From contig CAWBFA010000002.1 in the NCBI GenBank assembly GCA_963788055.1, positions 682,001-746,000 of the forward strand: a DNA stretch of 64,000 bases, in the 5' to 3' direction. The translations under genes and the position numbers were made by a program. Below are positions 49,462 to 57,696 of the stretch, in pieces; position 1 is the first letter of the stretch; each line of letters begins with the position of its first letter. The notes below the pieces were generated by a model. It was not told the DNA's origin, searched no databases, and saw only the letters and a list, made by a program, of their open reading frames with translations. This stretch comes from JACCTU01 sp963788055. GTDB taxonomy: Bacteria > Actinomycetota > Thermoleophilia > Gaiellales > Gaiellaceae.

Positions 49462-50184
49462 CTAGCGGTTGTGGCTGACGACCTCGATGTTGTGTCCGTC
49501 GGGGTCGAGCACGAACGCTGCGTAGTAGCCCTCGTGATAGACGGTGCGCTCGCCGGGAGCGCCGTTGTCCCGGTACCCCGCGGCGGTCGCCGCGCGGTGG
49601 AATGCATCGACGATCGCGTTGTCGTCCGCAGGGAACGCCATGTGAAACGTCCGTGTCGCCGTGCCCGCGACGAGCGAGAACGAGCCGCTCGCGCCGACGA
49701 ACCTCACGCGGTCGGTCGTGTCGTCCTTGAGCCGGAGGCCCGCGAACGGCGCCACGACCTCGTAGAAGCGTCTCGCAGCGGAGACGTCTGAGACTCGGAT
49801 CCAGAGGTGGTCGATTCCCCCGCCCCGCGTCGCGCCGTGGCGCACGGCCTCGACGCTGTTGCCGTCCGGGTCGAGCAGGAACGAGCCGTAGTAGTCCTCG
49901 CGGTACTGCGGGCGCCAACCCGGGGCGCCGTCCTCCCGGTAGCCGACCTCGGTGCCGACGCGCCAGAACTCGTCCACGTGCTCGCGGGCGGGCGCCGCGA
50001 AGGCAACATGCAGCCCGCTCGTCGCGTGCTCAGCGGAGGCGGCCACTGCGACCGAGAAGTCGTCCCACTCCGTGTACTGGTCGTCGGCGCCGGTCTGCAC
50101 GATCCCGAGCGTGCGCAGAACCGTGTCGTAGAACGAGACGGACGCCGCTCGGTCGGAGACGCGAATCGTGACGTGGTCGAACAT
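49462..50184 (-). CDS. Two-domain VOC (glyoxalase/dioxygenase-fold) protein
   Basis: A 240-residue protein with two vicinal-oxygen-chelate domains. The first starts MFDHVTIRVSDRAASVSFYD and ends with DPDGNSVEAV; the second starts IDHLWIRVSDVSAARRFYEV and ends with DPDGHNIEVV. Metal ligands (His at each domain start, Glu at each end) are present, so enzyme activity such as lyase, isomerase or dioxygenase is possible. I chose ATG 50184 with AAAGGGG upstream; ATG 50202, in the arm of the repeat element, is an alternative with GAGG before it. It is last in the minus-strand xanthine dehydrogenase operon. Confidence 0.82.
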   Translation of the reverse strand: MFDHVTIRVSDRAASVSFYDTVLRTLGIVQTGADDQYTEWDDFSVAVAASAEHATSGLHVAFAAPAREHVDEFWRVGTEVGYREDGAPGWRPQYREDYYGSFLLDPDGNSVEAVRHGATRGGGIDHLWIRVSDVSAARRFYEVVAPFAGLRLKDDTTDRVRFVGASGSFSLVAGTATRTFHMAFPADDNAIVDAFHRAATAAGYRDNGAPGERTVYHEGYYAAFVLDPDGHNIEVVSHNR

Positions 50185-50189
50185 CGCTA

Positions 50190-50352
50190 GAACCCCTTTC
50201 ATAATGGTGCCTCGTCGTCGGGGTGCGCTGGGTGGTGCGAGGCAAGGACGCAGGGAGCCCTCGTATCGGGCAGATACGGGGGCGACTGAGGACGCGGCAT
50301 CGCGCCGCCCAGCGCGGCCCGACGGCACAGCGCCCCATTGTGAAAGGGGTTC
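50190..50352 (+). repeat. Structured interspersed element, copy 2 of 3
   Basis: A 163-base copy filling the gap between the VOC gene and the molybdenum-subunit gene. The outer arms GAACCCCTTTCATAATGG (50190-50207) and 50335-50352 pair over 18 positions, one of them U-G on the plus strand. The inner stem pairs 50214-50232 with 50308-50326 with one G-G mismatch. The core 50235-50257 is identical to the other copies. It ends directly at the stop codon of the gene on its right, and its left arm covers the ribosome binding site of the VOC gene. Confidence 0.85.
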
Positions 50353-52557
50353 TTAGAGCCCGACGACGTCGTCGGGCCGAACGGGTACGCGCGTGAGCTC
50401 GCGGCCGGTCGCGTCGCGAAGCGCCGCGACGATCGCGGCCGTGGAGACGACCGTCGGCGGCTCGCCGACGCCCTTGACGCCGTACGGCGCGGTCGGCTCG
50501 GGCACCTCGACGAGCACCGAGTCGACCTGTGGCATGTCGAGCGTCGTCGGGATCAAGTAGTCCGTGAAGCTCGCGTTCGTGATCAGGCCCCCGCGGGTCT
50601 GGATCTCCTCCATCAGCGCAAGCCCCAGACCCTGAGCCGTGCCGCCCTCGATCTGGCCCTCGACCGCGACCGGGTTGATCGCGGCGCCGACGTCCTGCGC
50701 GGTGCCGATCCAGACGACGCGCGTGATGCCGAGCTCGACGTCGACCTCCGCGACGACCCGCATCGCCGCGCACGCGAACGCGACGTGTGAGCGCTCGCCG
50801 GTCGTGCGTCCCGTCTCGGGGTCGAGCGGGCTCGTACGTGGGTGGCGGTAGATCCGCTCGACGTCGACCTCTCCCCCGGTTCGCTCGCGTTCCTCGAGCG
50901 CGGCGCGGCAGGCGAGCTGCACCGCACCGGCGGCCATCCACGTCATGCGCGACGCGGACGTCGAGCCGGAAGAGTCGACGGTCGCAGTCGTGTGGGGCGC
51001 GAGCACGACGTCCTCGGTTCCGAGCTCGGTCCGCGCAACCTGCACGATCACGTTCGAGACGCCTTGCCCGACCTCGGCGGCCGCGCAGTGCACCTCCGCG
51101 CTGCCGTCCGCGCGCAGCTGCACGCGCGCCGCGCAGTAGTCGTCGAAGCCTTCCGAGTAGCAGATGTTCTTGAAGCCGACCGCGAAGCCGACGCCGCGGC
51201 GCACTCCCTCGCCCCGCGTCGTGTTGCCTGCGCCTCCGGGCAGCGCGATCGCGTCCCTCGGAAGCGGCTCCGGGTCGGGGATCGGCAGCTCCGCGGCGCG
51301 GCGGATCACCTCCGCGACCGGCAGCGAGCCTTCGAGCCGCTGGCCCGTCGGAAGCTCGTCGCCGGGTGCGAGCGCATTGCGCAGCCGAAGCTCGACCGGG
51401 CCGAGCCCGAGCGCATCCCCGAGCTTGTCCATCTGCGCCTCGGCGGCGAAGCACGTCTGCACGGCGCCGAAACCGCGCATCGCGCCGCAGGGCGGGTTGT
51501 TCGAGTAGACGCACGTCGACTCGAGCAGCGCGTTCGCGACCGCGTACGGGCCGCACGCGAACGCCGCCGCGTTCGAGGTCACCGCGGTCGAAGAGGATGC
51601 GTACGCGCCGCCGTCGAGCAGGATCCGCATGCGTACGCAGACGAGCTTCCCGTCGCGGTCCGCCCGGTGCTCGGCCCAGATCTTCGCCGGGTGGCGGTGC
51701 ACGTGGCCGACGAACGACTCCTCGCGGTTGTACACCATCTTGACGGGACGACTCGTGTGCAGAGCGAGCATGGCGCTGTGGATCTGCATCGACAGGTCCT
51801 CGCGCCCGCCGAACGCTCCGCCGACGCCGGCCAGGTGGATCCGCACGCGTTCCGGCTCGAGGCCGAGGCACGGCGCGATCTGGTCGCGGTCGACGTGGAG
51901 CCACTGCGTCGCGACGTAGATGTCGACGCCGCCCTCCCCGTCGGGCATCGCGAGCCCGGACTCCGGCCCGAGGAACGCCTGATCCTGGATCCCGAGCTCG
52001 TAGACGCCGGAGACCGACACGTCGCCGCGCGTCTCCGGGTCGCCGTGGCGGATCACGAGATGGCGGACGACGTTCGGGCGAGGGTCGTCGAGGTAGCCGT
52101 GACCGTGCGTCCAGCGTTGGTCGTGGATCGGCTCTTGCTCCATCGCGAGCTCGGGATCGACGACCGGCTCGAGCGACTCGTACACGACGCGGATGCGCTC
52201 TGCCGCCCTGCGCGCCTGCTCGGGATGCTCCGCGGCGACGAGCGCGACGGGCTCGCCGAAGTAGCGCACCTTCTCGAAGGCGAGCACCGGCTGGTCGGGA
52301 AACTCGAGGCCGTAGCGCTTCTGCCCCGGGACGTCCTCGTGCGTGAGCACGGCATGAACGCCGGGTGACGTCAGCGCCTCGCCGAGGTCGATCTCGAGGA
52401 TGCGCGCGTGCGCATGCGGGCTGCGCAGCGTGTGGCCCCAGAGCATCCCGGCCGCGACGAGGTCGCTCGAGTACGCGAACTCGCCGGTCGTCTTCGGGAT
52501 CCCGTCGACGCGCTTGACGCTCTCGCCGACGCGACCCAAGGGCAGAGTGCCTTTCAT
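50353..52557 (-). CDS. Xanthine dehydrogenase, molybdenum-binding subunit
   Basis: A 734-residue large subunit of the xanthine oxidase family, which oxidises hypoxanthine and xanthine to urate in the cytoplasm. Cofactor marks are QWLHVDRDQIAPCLGLE, GVGGAFGGREDLSMQ (molybdopterin loop), NNPPCGAMRGFGAVQ and the base Glu in APYGVKGVGEPPTVV. The start ATG 52557 (MKGTLPLGRVGESVKRVDG) has GAGGA at a good distance and lies inside the left arm of repeat copy 3. The iron-sulfur and FAD subunits follow upstream on the same strand. Confidence 0.88.
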   Translation of the reverse strand: MKGTLPLGRVGESVKRVDGIPKTTGEFAYSSDLVAAGMLWGHTLRSPHAHARILEIDLGEALTSPGVHAVLTHEDVPGQKRYGLEFPDQPVLAFEKVRYFGEPVALVAAEHPEQARRAAERIRVVYESLEPVVDPELAMEQEPIHDQRWTHGHGYLDDPRPNVVRHLVIRHGDPETRGDVSVSGVYELGIQDQAFLGPESGLAMPDGEGGVDIYVATQWLHVDRDQIAPCLGLEPERVRIHLAGVGGAFGGREDLSMQIHSAMLALHTSRPVKMVYNREESFVGHVHRHPAKIWAEHRADRDGKLVCVRMRILLDGGAYASSSTAVTSNAAAFACGPYAVANALLESTCVYSNNPPCGAMRGFGAVQTCFAAEAQMDKLGDALGLGPVELRLRNALAPGDELPTGQRLEGSLPVAEVIRRAAELPIPDPEPLPRDAIALPGGAGNTTRGEGVRRGVGFAVGFKNICYSEGFDDYCAARVQLRADGSAEVHCAAAEVGQGVSNVIVQVARTELGTEDVVLAPHTTATVDSSGSTSASRMTWMAAGAVQLACRAALEERERTGGEVDVERIYRHPRTSPLDPETGRTTGERSHVAFACAAMRVVAEVDVELGITRVVWIGTAQDVGAAINPVAVEGQIEGGTAQGLGLALMEEIQTRGGLITNASFTDYLIPTTLDMPQVDSVLVEVPEPTAPYGVKGVGEPPTVVSTAAIVAALRDATGRELTRVPVRPDDVVGL

Positions 52558-52708
52558 GATGATTCCTCGTTGCCGGGGTGCGATGGGTGGTGCGAGGCAA
52601 GGACGCAGGGAGTGCTCGTATCCGCAGTGATACGGGCGCGACTGAGGACGCCGCATCGCGCCGTCCAGCGCGGCCCGGCGACACAGGGCTTCATCGTGAA
52701 AGGTGCTC
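52545..52708 (+). repeat. Structured interspersed element, copy 3 of 3
   Basis: A 164-base copy between the molybdenum and iron-sulfur subunit genes, in the same orientation as copies 1 and 2. The outer arms GAGTGCCTTTCATGATGA (52545-52562) and 52691-52708 pair over 18 positions, three of them G-U on the plus strand. The inner stem pairs 52569-52587 with 52664-52682. The shared 23-base core is at 52590-52612. The start codon of the molybdenum subunit (minus strand, 52555-52557) is inside the left arm. Confidence 0.85.
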
Positions 52709-52720
52709 TTGACGTCCTGC

Positions 52721-53173
52721 TCACTCCGCCGCCAGTCGCACCGCGTCGAAGATCTTCGAGTAGCCCGTGCAGCGGCAGAGGTTGCCCGAGAGCGCCTCGC
52801 GGATCTCGTCGTCGCTCGGCCGCGGGTTGTGCGCGAGCAGGTCGGCCGTGGCGACGACGAGGCCGGGCGTGCAGAAGCCGCACTGCACGGCGCCCGCCTC
52901 CACGAACGCCTCCTGCACGCGGTGCAGCTCGCCGTTCTCGGCCAGCCCCTCGACGGTGACCACCTCGTGGCCCTCCGCCTGTGCAGCGAGCACGAGGCAT
53001 GCGCAGACGAGCGTGCCGTCGAGGAGCACCGAGCACGAGCCGCACTCGCCTTGCTCGCAGGCGTTCTTGGAGCCCGGAAGGCCGAGACGCTCGCGCAGCG
53101 CGAAGAGGAGGCTCTCGCCCGCCCAGACGTCGGCTTCCTGGTGCTCGCCGTTGACGGTGAGCTCGATCTTCAC
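52721..53173 (-). CDS. Xanthine dehydrogenase, [2Fe-2S] subunit
   Basis: A 150-residue small subunit with two [2Fe-2S] clusters: the plant ferredoxin type (KNACEQGECGSCSVLLDG plus LVCACLVLA) and the family-specific one (VQCGFCTPGLV and NLCRCTGYSKI). It starts at ATG 53173, overlapping the FAD-subunit stop. It carries electrons from the molybdenum centre to FAD. The gap to the molybdenum gene is filled by repeat copy 3. Confidence 0.93.
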   Translation of the reverse strand: MKIELTVNGEHQEADVWAGESLLFALRERLGLPGSKNACEQGECGSCSVLLDGTLVCACLVLAAQAEGHEVVTVEGLAENGELHRVQEAFVEAGAVQCGFCTPGLVVATADLLAHNPRPSDDEIREALSGNLCRCTGYSKIFDAVRLAAE

Positions 53174-53948
53174 GCGAGAACTCGTTCGAGTGCACGCTTC
53201 GTGAGGACGCGGAGCGCGTGGCGCCGGTACGTGGCGGTCCCCCGCACGTCGTCGATCGGACTGGCTGCGTCCGCGACGACGTCGGGGAACGAGCCGGCAT
53301 CGTCGAGCGGTGCGCGGACGAGCGTCGGGACGGGACCCGCGGAGCCGAACGCCGCACGCAGCTCGCCGTCGACCCGCACGGCCAGCGACACGACCGCGAT
53401 CACCATCGCGTTCCGCGGGCCGACCTTCATGAACGTCTGCCCGCCCCCTGTCTCGACGCGAACGCCGACGACGAGCTCGTCCTCTGCGAGGACGTTCTGC
53501 TTGGGGCCGACGAGAAAGTCCGGCAGAGCGACGACGCGTACGCCCCGCAAGCTCGCGAGCTCGACTTGCCCCCGGCGACGAGCAACGGCGGCAGCGCGTC
53601 GCCGGCGGGCGAGGCGGTGCCGAGGTTCCCGCCGATCGTGCCGCGGTTTCGGATCTGCGGCGACCCCACCGTGCGCGAGGCCTCCGCGAGAGCGGGCACC
53701 AGCCCTGCGAGCGGCTCCTCCATCGCCTCGGCGTAGGTGAGCCCCGCGCCGAGCCGCACCGTTCCGTTCTCCTGCGACCAGCCGCGCAGCTCGGGCACCT
53801 CGTTCAGGTTCAGGAGCGCGCTCGGCCGCAGCCGGTCGAAGTTCACGGCGACCATGACGTCGGTCCCGCCGGCGATGGGGACGGCGTCGCGGCGCTCCGC
53901 TTTCAGCCGCAGCGCCTCCTCCAGCGATCGCGGACTCAGGACGTCCAC
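53170..53948 (-). CDS. Xanthine dehydrogenase, FAD-binding subunit, frame break near 53566
   Basis: About 259 residues. The FAD marks are VPIAGGTDVMVAVNFD and IRNRGTIGGNLGTASPAGDA. After LLVAGG the frame is broken at 53566-53567; changing frame restores VELASLRGVRVVALPDFLVG and the C-terminal domain to the stop. One base is probably missing in the sequence. The start is GTG 53948, 28 bases from the divergent adenine deaminase. This gene heads a minus-strand operon: FAD, iron-sulfur, molybdenum subunits, then the VOC protein. Confidence 0.86.
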
Positions 53949-53976
53949 GGCGCCTAGGGTAGTACGTTAGGGAGCG

Positions 53977-55668
53977 ATGGCCGACCTCGCGCGCCGACTC
54001 GCCGTTGCCCGCGGCGACGAGCAGGCCGACCTCGTCGTCCGCGGCGGACGCGTGCTCTCGGTCTTCACGCGCGAGTGGCTCGAGACCGATGTCGCGATCG
54101 CCGAAGGGTTTGTCGCAGGACTCGGCGACTACGAGGGGCGGAAGATGCTCGACGCGTCGGGCCGTTGGGTCGTGCCCGGGTTCGTCGACGCGCACATGCA
54201 CCTCGAGTCCTCGAAGCTGCTCGTCGACGAGTTCGCAAGGCTCGTGCTCCCCCTCGGGACGACCGCGGTCGTCGCCGATCCGCACGAGATCGCGAACGTC
54301 CTCGGCACCGACGGTGTGCACTGGTTGCTCGACGCGTGCGACGACGTGCCGCTCGACGTCTTCGTCATGGCTTCGTCCTGTGTGCCGGCGTCCCACTTCG
54401 AGTCGCCGCGCAGGGAGCTCACGCCCGGCGACCTCGAGGGCCTCCTCCGGCGGCGGCGCGTGATCGGGCTCGCGGAGATGATGAACTTCCCCGGCGTGAT
54501 CGCCGGCGACGAAGGCGAGCTCGCGAAGCTGCGGCTCGACGGCGCGTCGCACGTCGACGGCCACGCGCCAGGTGTCCTCGGCAAGCAGCTGAACGCCTAC
54601 GCCGCGGCGGGGATCCGTTCCGACCACGAGGCGTACTCGGCGGAGGAAGGGCGCCAGCGTCTGCGCGCGGGGATGTGGCTGCTCATCCGCGAGGCGTCGG
54701 CGGCGCGCAACCTGGAGGCGCTCCTCCCCGTCGTCCGAGAGTTCGGGCCTGCGCGGATCGCCTTCTGCACCGACGACCGCGAGCCGGAGCACATCGTCGA
54801 CGAGGGTCACGTGAACTCGATGGTTCGCGCGAGCGTCGCCCAGGGGATCGCGCCGGAGGACGCGCTCGTGATGGCATCGCACAACGGCGCGACATGGCAC
54901 GGTCTCGCGCAGCTCGGCGCAGTCGCCCCGGGATACCAGGCCGACCTGCTCGTGCTGCCGGACCTCGAGCGCTTCGAGCCGGAGCTCGTGCTGAAGCGCG
55001 GCCTGCCTGTCGGCGAGATCGCGAGCCCGGCCGTGCCGGAGTGGGTCAAGCACACGGTGCGGGCAGCACCGACGTCGACGAACGACTTCGGGCTGCGCTC
55101 CTCCGGCGGCTCCGTGCGCGTGATCGGCGTTGTGCCCGACCAGATCGTCACGGCTGCGCTCGTCGAGGAGCCGACCATGCGCGACGGGCATGTCGTCGCG
55201 GATGCCGGGCGCGACCTCGCGAAGGTCGCGGTCGTGGAGCGTCACCTCGGCACGGGGCGGATCGGCCTCGGCCTCGTGCGCGGGTTCGGGCTGCGAGACG
55301 GTGCGCTCGCCTCGACGATCGCGCACGACGCGCACAACATCGTGGCCGTCGGGATGAACGACGACGACCTGCAGCGTGCGGTCGAGCGGCTCGTGGAGCT
55401 CGGAGGCGGAATCGTGGTCGTCTCGGGAGGCGAGGTGCGCGCGGAGCTGCCGCTTCCGGTCGCCGGCCTGCTCTCCGACCGGCCGCTCGACGAGGTCGTC
55501 GCGGCGAGCCGCGCGTGCGTGGAGGCAGCGCGCGGTCTCGGCTGCACGCTGCCTTCGCCGTTCCAGTCGCTCGCCTTCCTCGCGCTCTCGGTGATTCCCA
55601 GTCTGAAGATCACCGACCACGGCCTCGTCGACGTCGACGCGTTCGAGCTCGTGCCGCTCGAGGTGTGA
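53977..55668 (+). CDS. ade: Adenine deaminase
   Basis: A 563-residue amidohydrolase-fold adenine deaminase (COG1001 type) converting adenine to hypoxanthine. The metal and substrate marks are VPGFVDAHMHLESSKLLVDE, TAVVADPHEIANVLGTD, GLAEMMNFPGVIAGDE, HAPGVLGKQLNAYAAAGI with SDHEAYSAEE, and FCTDDREPEHIVDEGHVN. The C-terminal domain (AHDAHNIVAVGMNDDDLQ, SGGEVRAELPLPVAGLLSD) is complete. It begins the plus-strand half of the purine cluster and overlaps the next gene as GTGA. Confidence 0.93.
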   Translation: MADLARRLAVARGDEQADLVVRGGRVLSVFTREWLETDVAIAEGFVAGLGDYEGRKMLDASGRWVVPGFVDAHMHLESSKLLVDEFARLVLPLGTTAVVADPHEIANVLGTDGVHWLLDACDDVPLDVFVMASSCVPASHFESPRRELTPGDLEGLLRRRRVIGLAEMMNFPGVIAGDEGELAKLRLDGASHVDGHAPGVLGKQLNAYAAAGIRSDHEAYSAEEGRQRLRAGMWLLIREASAARNLEALLPVVREFGPARIAFCTDDREPEHIVDEGHVNSMVRASVAQGIAPEDALVMASHNGATWHGLAQLGAVAPGYQADLLVLPDLERFEPELVLKRGLPVGEIASPAVPEWVKHTVRAAPTSTNDFGLRSSGGSVRVIGVVPDQIVTAALVEEPTMRDGHVVADAGRDLAKVAVVERHLGTGRIGLGLVRGFGLRDGALASTIAHDAHNIVAVGMNDDDLQRAVERLVELGGGIVVVSGGEVRAELPLPVAGLLSDRPLDEVVAASRACVEAARGLGCTLPSPFQSLAFLALSVIPSLKITDHGLVDVDAFELVPLEV

Positions 55669-56999
55669 GCACGCTCTACGCCAACGCGCACGTCGTGACG
55701 CTCGACGACGCTCGCAGCGAGCACGCCGGAGGTTGGCTGCTCGTCGAGGACGGCTTCGTGCGCGACGTCGGCGGCGGCCCGGAGCCCGAGAGCGGCGAGC
55801 GCGTCGACCTCGGAGGCAAGGTCGTCACGCCCGGGCTCGTGAACACGCACCACCACCTGTACCAGACGCTCACGCGCGCGCGGGCGCAACAGGCCGACCT
55901 CTTCACCTGGCTCCGCGAGCTCTACCCCGTCTGGGCGCGGGTCGACGCGGAGGCGGAGTACGCGGCCGCGCGCACCGGGCTGGCGGAGCTCGCGCTCTCC
56001 GGCTGCACGACCGTCTTCGACCACCACTACGTCTTCCCGCGCGGCCGGACCGGGCTCGTGGAGGCCGAGGTGCAGGCGGCGCGCGAGCTGGGCGTCCGGA
56101 TCGTCGCCTCGCGGGGCTCGATGGACCTCGGGGAGTCCGACGGAGGCCTTCCGCCCGACGAGCTCGTCGAGGACCTCGACGCGGTGCTCGCCGACACCGA
56201 GCGACTCGCGGGCGAGCTCCACGAGGCGGGCCCCGGAGCGTTCGTGCAGCTCGCGGTCGCACCCTGCTCACCGTTTTCGGTCACCGGGAGGTTGATGGAG
56301 GAGTCCGCCGCGCTCGCGCGCCGGCTCGGACTGCCGCTGCACACGCACCTCGCGGAGACGGTCGAGGAGGACGCCTACTGCCGGGAGCTCTACGGCTGCA
56401 CCCCGGTCGAGTACCTCGAGCGGCTCGGGTGGCTCGCCGGCGACGTCTGGTGCGCGCACTGCGTGCACCTTCGCGAGAACGAGATACGGCGCTTCGGCGA
56501 GACGGGCACCGGCGTCGCGCACTGCCCGACGTCGAACCTGCGCCTCGGCGCGGGAGTGGCGCCGGTGCGAGAGCTCCTCGAGGCGGACGTGCGCGTCGGG
56601 CTGGGCGTCGACGGCTCCGCCTCGAACGAACGGAGCGACCTCTTCTTCGAGGTCAAGCAGGCCCTTCTCGTCGCGCGAGGACGCGGCGGACCGGGCGCGA
56701 TGACCGTCCGCGATGCCCTCGCGCTCGGCGCCCGCGGCGGTGCGGCCGTGCTCGGGCGAGACGACATCGGCTCGCTGGAGCCCGGCAAGTGCGCCGACTT
56801 CGCGGTCTGGCGCGTCGACGGGCTCGAGCTCGCCGGGGCGGAGGATCTCGTCGCGGGGCTCGTCCTCTCGGCACCGCACCGAGTCGACCGCCTGGTCGTC
56901 GGCGGCGAGGACGTCGTGCGCGACGGCCACCTCATCAGAGCCGACGAGGACGAGATCGCGCGCGAGCATCGCCGCGAAGCGACAAGATTCGCGGCATGA
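55665..56999 (+). CDS. 8-oxoguanine deaminase / guanine deaminase-like amidohydrolase
   Basis: A 444-residue amidohydrolase. The metal sites are VNTHHHLYQTLTRA, LPLHTHLAETVEEDAYCREL, VWCAHCVHLRENEIRRFG and GLGVDGSASNERSDL. The block YGCTPVEYLERLGWLAGDVW and GTGVAHCPTSNLRLGAGVAP is the form found in bacterial 8-oxoguanine deaminases, which give urate and ammonia. Guanine deaminase or another aminohydrolase (AtzB/TrzN branch) remains possible. It starts at GTG 55665 and overlaps the HIU hydrolase gene as ATGA. Confidence 0.83.
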   Translation: MSTLYANAHVVTLDDARSEHAGGWLLVEDGFVRDVGGGPEPESGERVDLGGKVVTPGLVNTHHHLYQTLTRARAQQADLFTWLRELYPVWARVDAEAEYAAARTGLAELALSGCTTVFDHHYVFPRGRTGLVEAEVQAARELGVRIVASRGSMDLGESDGGLPPDELVEDLDAVLADTERLAGELHEAGPGAFVQLAVAPCSPFSVTGRLMEESAALARRLGLPLHTHLAETVEEDAYCRELYGCTPVEYLERLGWLAGDVWCAHCVHLRENEIRRFGETGTGVAHCPTSNLRLGAGVAPVRELLEADVRVGLGVDGSASNERSDLFFEVKQALLVARGRGGPGAMTVRDALALGARGGAAVLGRDDIGSLEPGKCADFAVWRVDGLELAGAEDLVAGLVLSAPHRVDRLVVGGEDVVRDGHLIRADEDEIAREHRREATRFAA

Positions 57000-57283
57000 G
57001 CCTCTCTACCCACGTCCTCGACACCGAGCGCGGCCGTCCCGCGGAGGGTGTTCGCGTCGAGCTCTACCGCGGCGAAGAGCAGATCGCCGACGGGGCGACC
57101 GACGCCGACGGCCGAATCGCCGACCTCGCCCCCGGACTGGATACGGGCGTCTACCGACTCGTCTTCCATCCTCCGTCGCCGTTCTTCCGGCGCATCGAGC
57201 TCGAGGTGGAGCTCGGCGACGGGCACACACACGTCCCGCTCCTCGTCTCGTCCTACGCGTGCGCGAGCTACCGCGGCAGCTGA
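56996..57283 (+). CDS. uraH: 5-hydroxyisourate hydrolase (transthyretin-like)
   Basis: A 95-residue protein of the transthyretin fold that opens 5-hydroxyisourate to OHCU. The catalytic His of the N-terminal strand is in MSLSTHVLDTERGRPAEGV, the Arg/His set in RLVFHPPSPFFRR and THVPLLVSS, and the C-terminal family signature YRGS is intact. It overlaps the deaminase stop by ATGA, and the decarboxylase start lies inside its end. Confidence 0.93.
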   Translation: MSLSTHVLDTERGRPAEGVRVELYRGEEQIADGATDADGRIADLAPGLDTGVYRLVFHPPSPFFRRIELEVELGDGHTHVPLLVSSYACASYRGS

Positions 57284-57696
57284 GCGCCGACGAGCTGGCC
57301 GAGCTGTTCGAGGGCCGCTCGCGCTTCGTCGAACGGCTCGCCGAGCTCCCCGACCCGCTCGACACCGCGCGAGACCTGGTGGGTGAGGTGCCGGAGGACG
57401 AGCTCGTCGAGGCGCTCGAGGCACACCCGCAGATCGGCGCGAAGAACCTGTCCGAGCGCTCGGCGCGGGAGCAGGGCCCCAGCGATGACATCGCAGTCGA
57501 CGCCGAGCTCGCGTACCTGAACCAGGTCTACGAGGAGAAGTTCGGGTTCCGGTTCGTCGTATTCGTGAACCGACGCCCGAAGAGCGAGATCGCCGACGTG
57601 CTGCGCGCGCGGCTCGAGCACAACCGGGAGGAGGAGCTCGAGACCGCCGTGCGCGAGCTCGTCGCGATCGCTCGCGATCGCTGGGAGCATCCGTGA
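57259..57696 (+). CDS. uraD: OHCU decarboxylase
   Basis: A 145-residue 2-oxo-4-hydroxy-4-carboxy-5-ureidoimidazoline decarboxylase that makes S-allantoin. The marks are LFEGRSRFVERLAE, EALEAHPQIGAKNLSERSAR (catalytic His, Arg) and EEKFGFRFVVFVNRRPKSEI. GTG 57259 gives a 25-base overlap with the HIU hydrolase gene; CTG 57280, overlapping the stop as CTGA, is another option. HIU hydrolase and this decarboxylase act in sequence on unstable intermediates, so coupled translation is sensible. Confidence 0.9.
   Translation: MRELPRQLSADELAELFEGRSRFVERLAELPDPLDTARDLVGEVPEDELVEALEAHPQIGAKNLSERSAREQGPSDDIAVDAELAYLNQVYEEKFGFRFVVFVNRRPKSEIADVLRARLEHNREEELETAVRELVAIARDRWEHP

Noticed and set aside
50190..50352. 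Element read as an integron attC site
   Set aside because: The ends GAACC/GGTTC look slightly similar, but RYYYAAC and GTTRRRY boxes are absent, orientation to genes is not constant and no integrase is present.
52545..52708. Element read as a classical MITE or insertion sequence remnant
   Set aside because: Terminal arms differ between copies while pairing within each copy, and no target duplication is visible; a mobile origin is still possible but not by standard terminal repeats.
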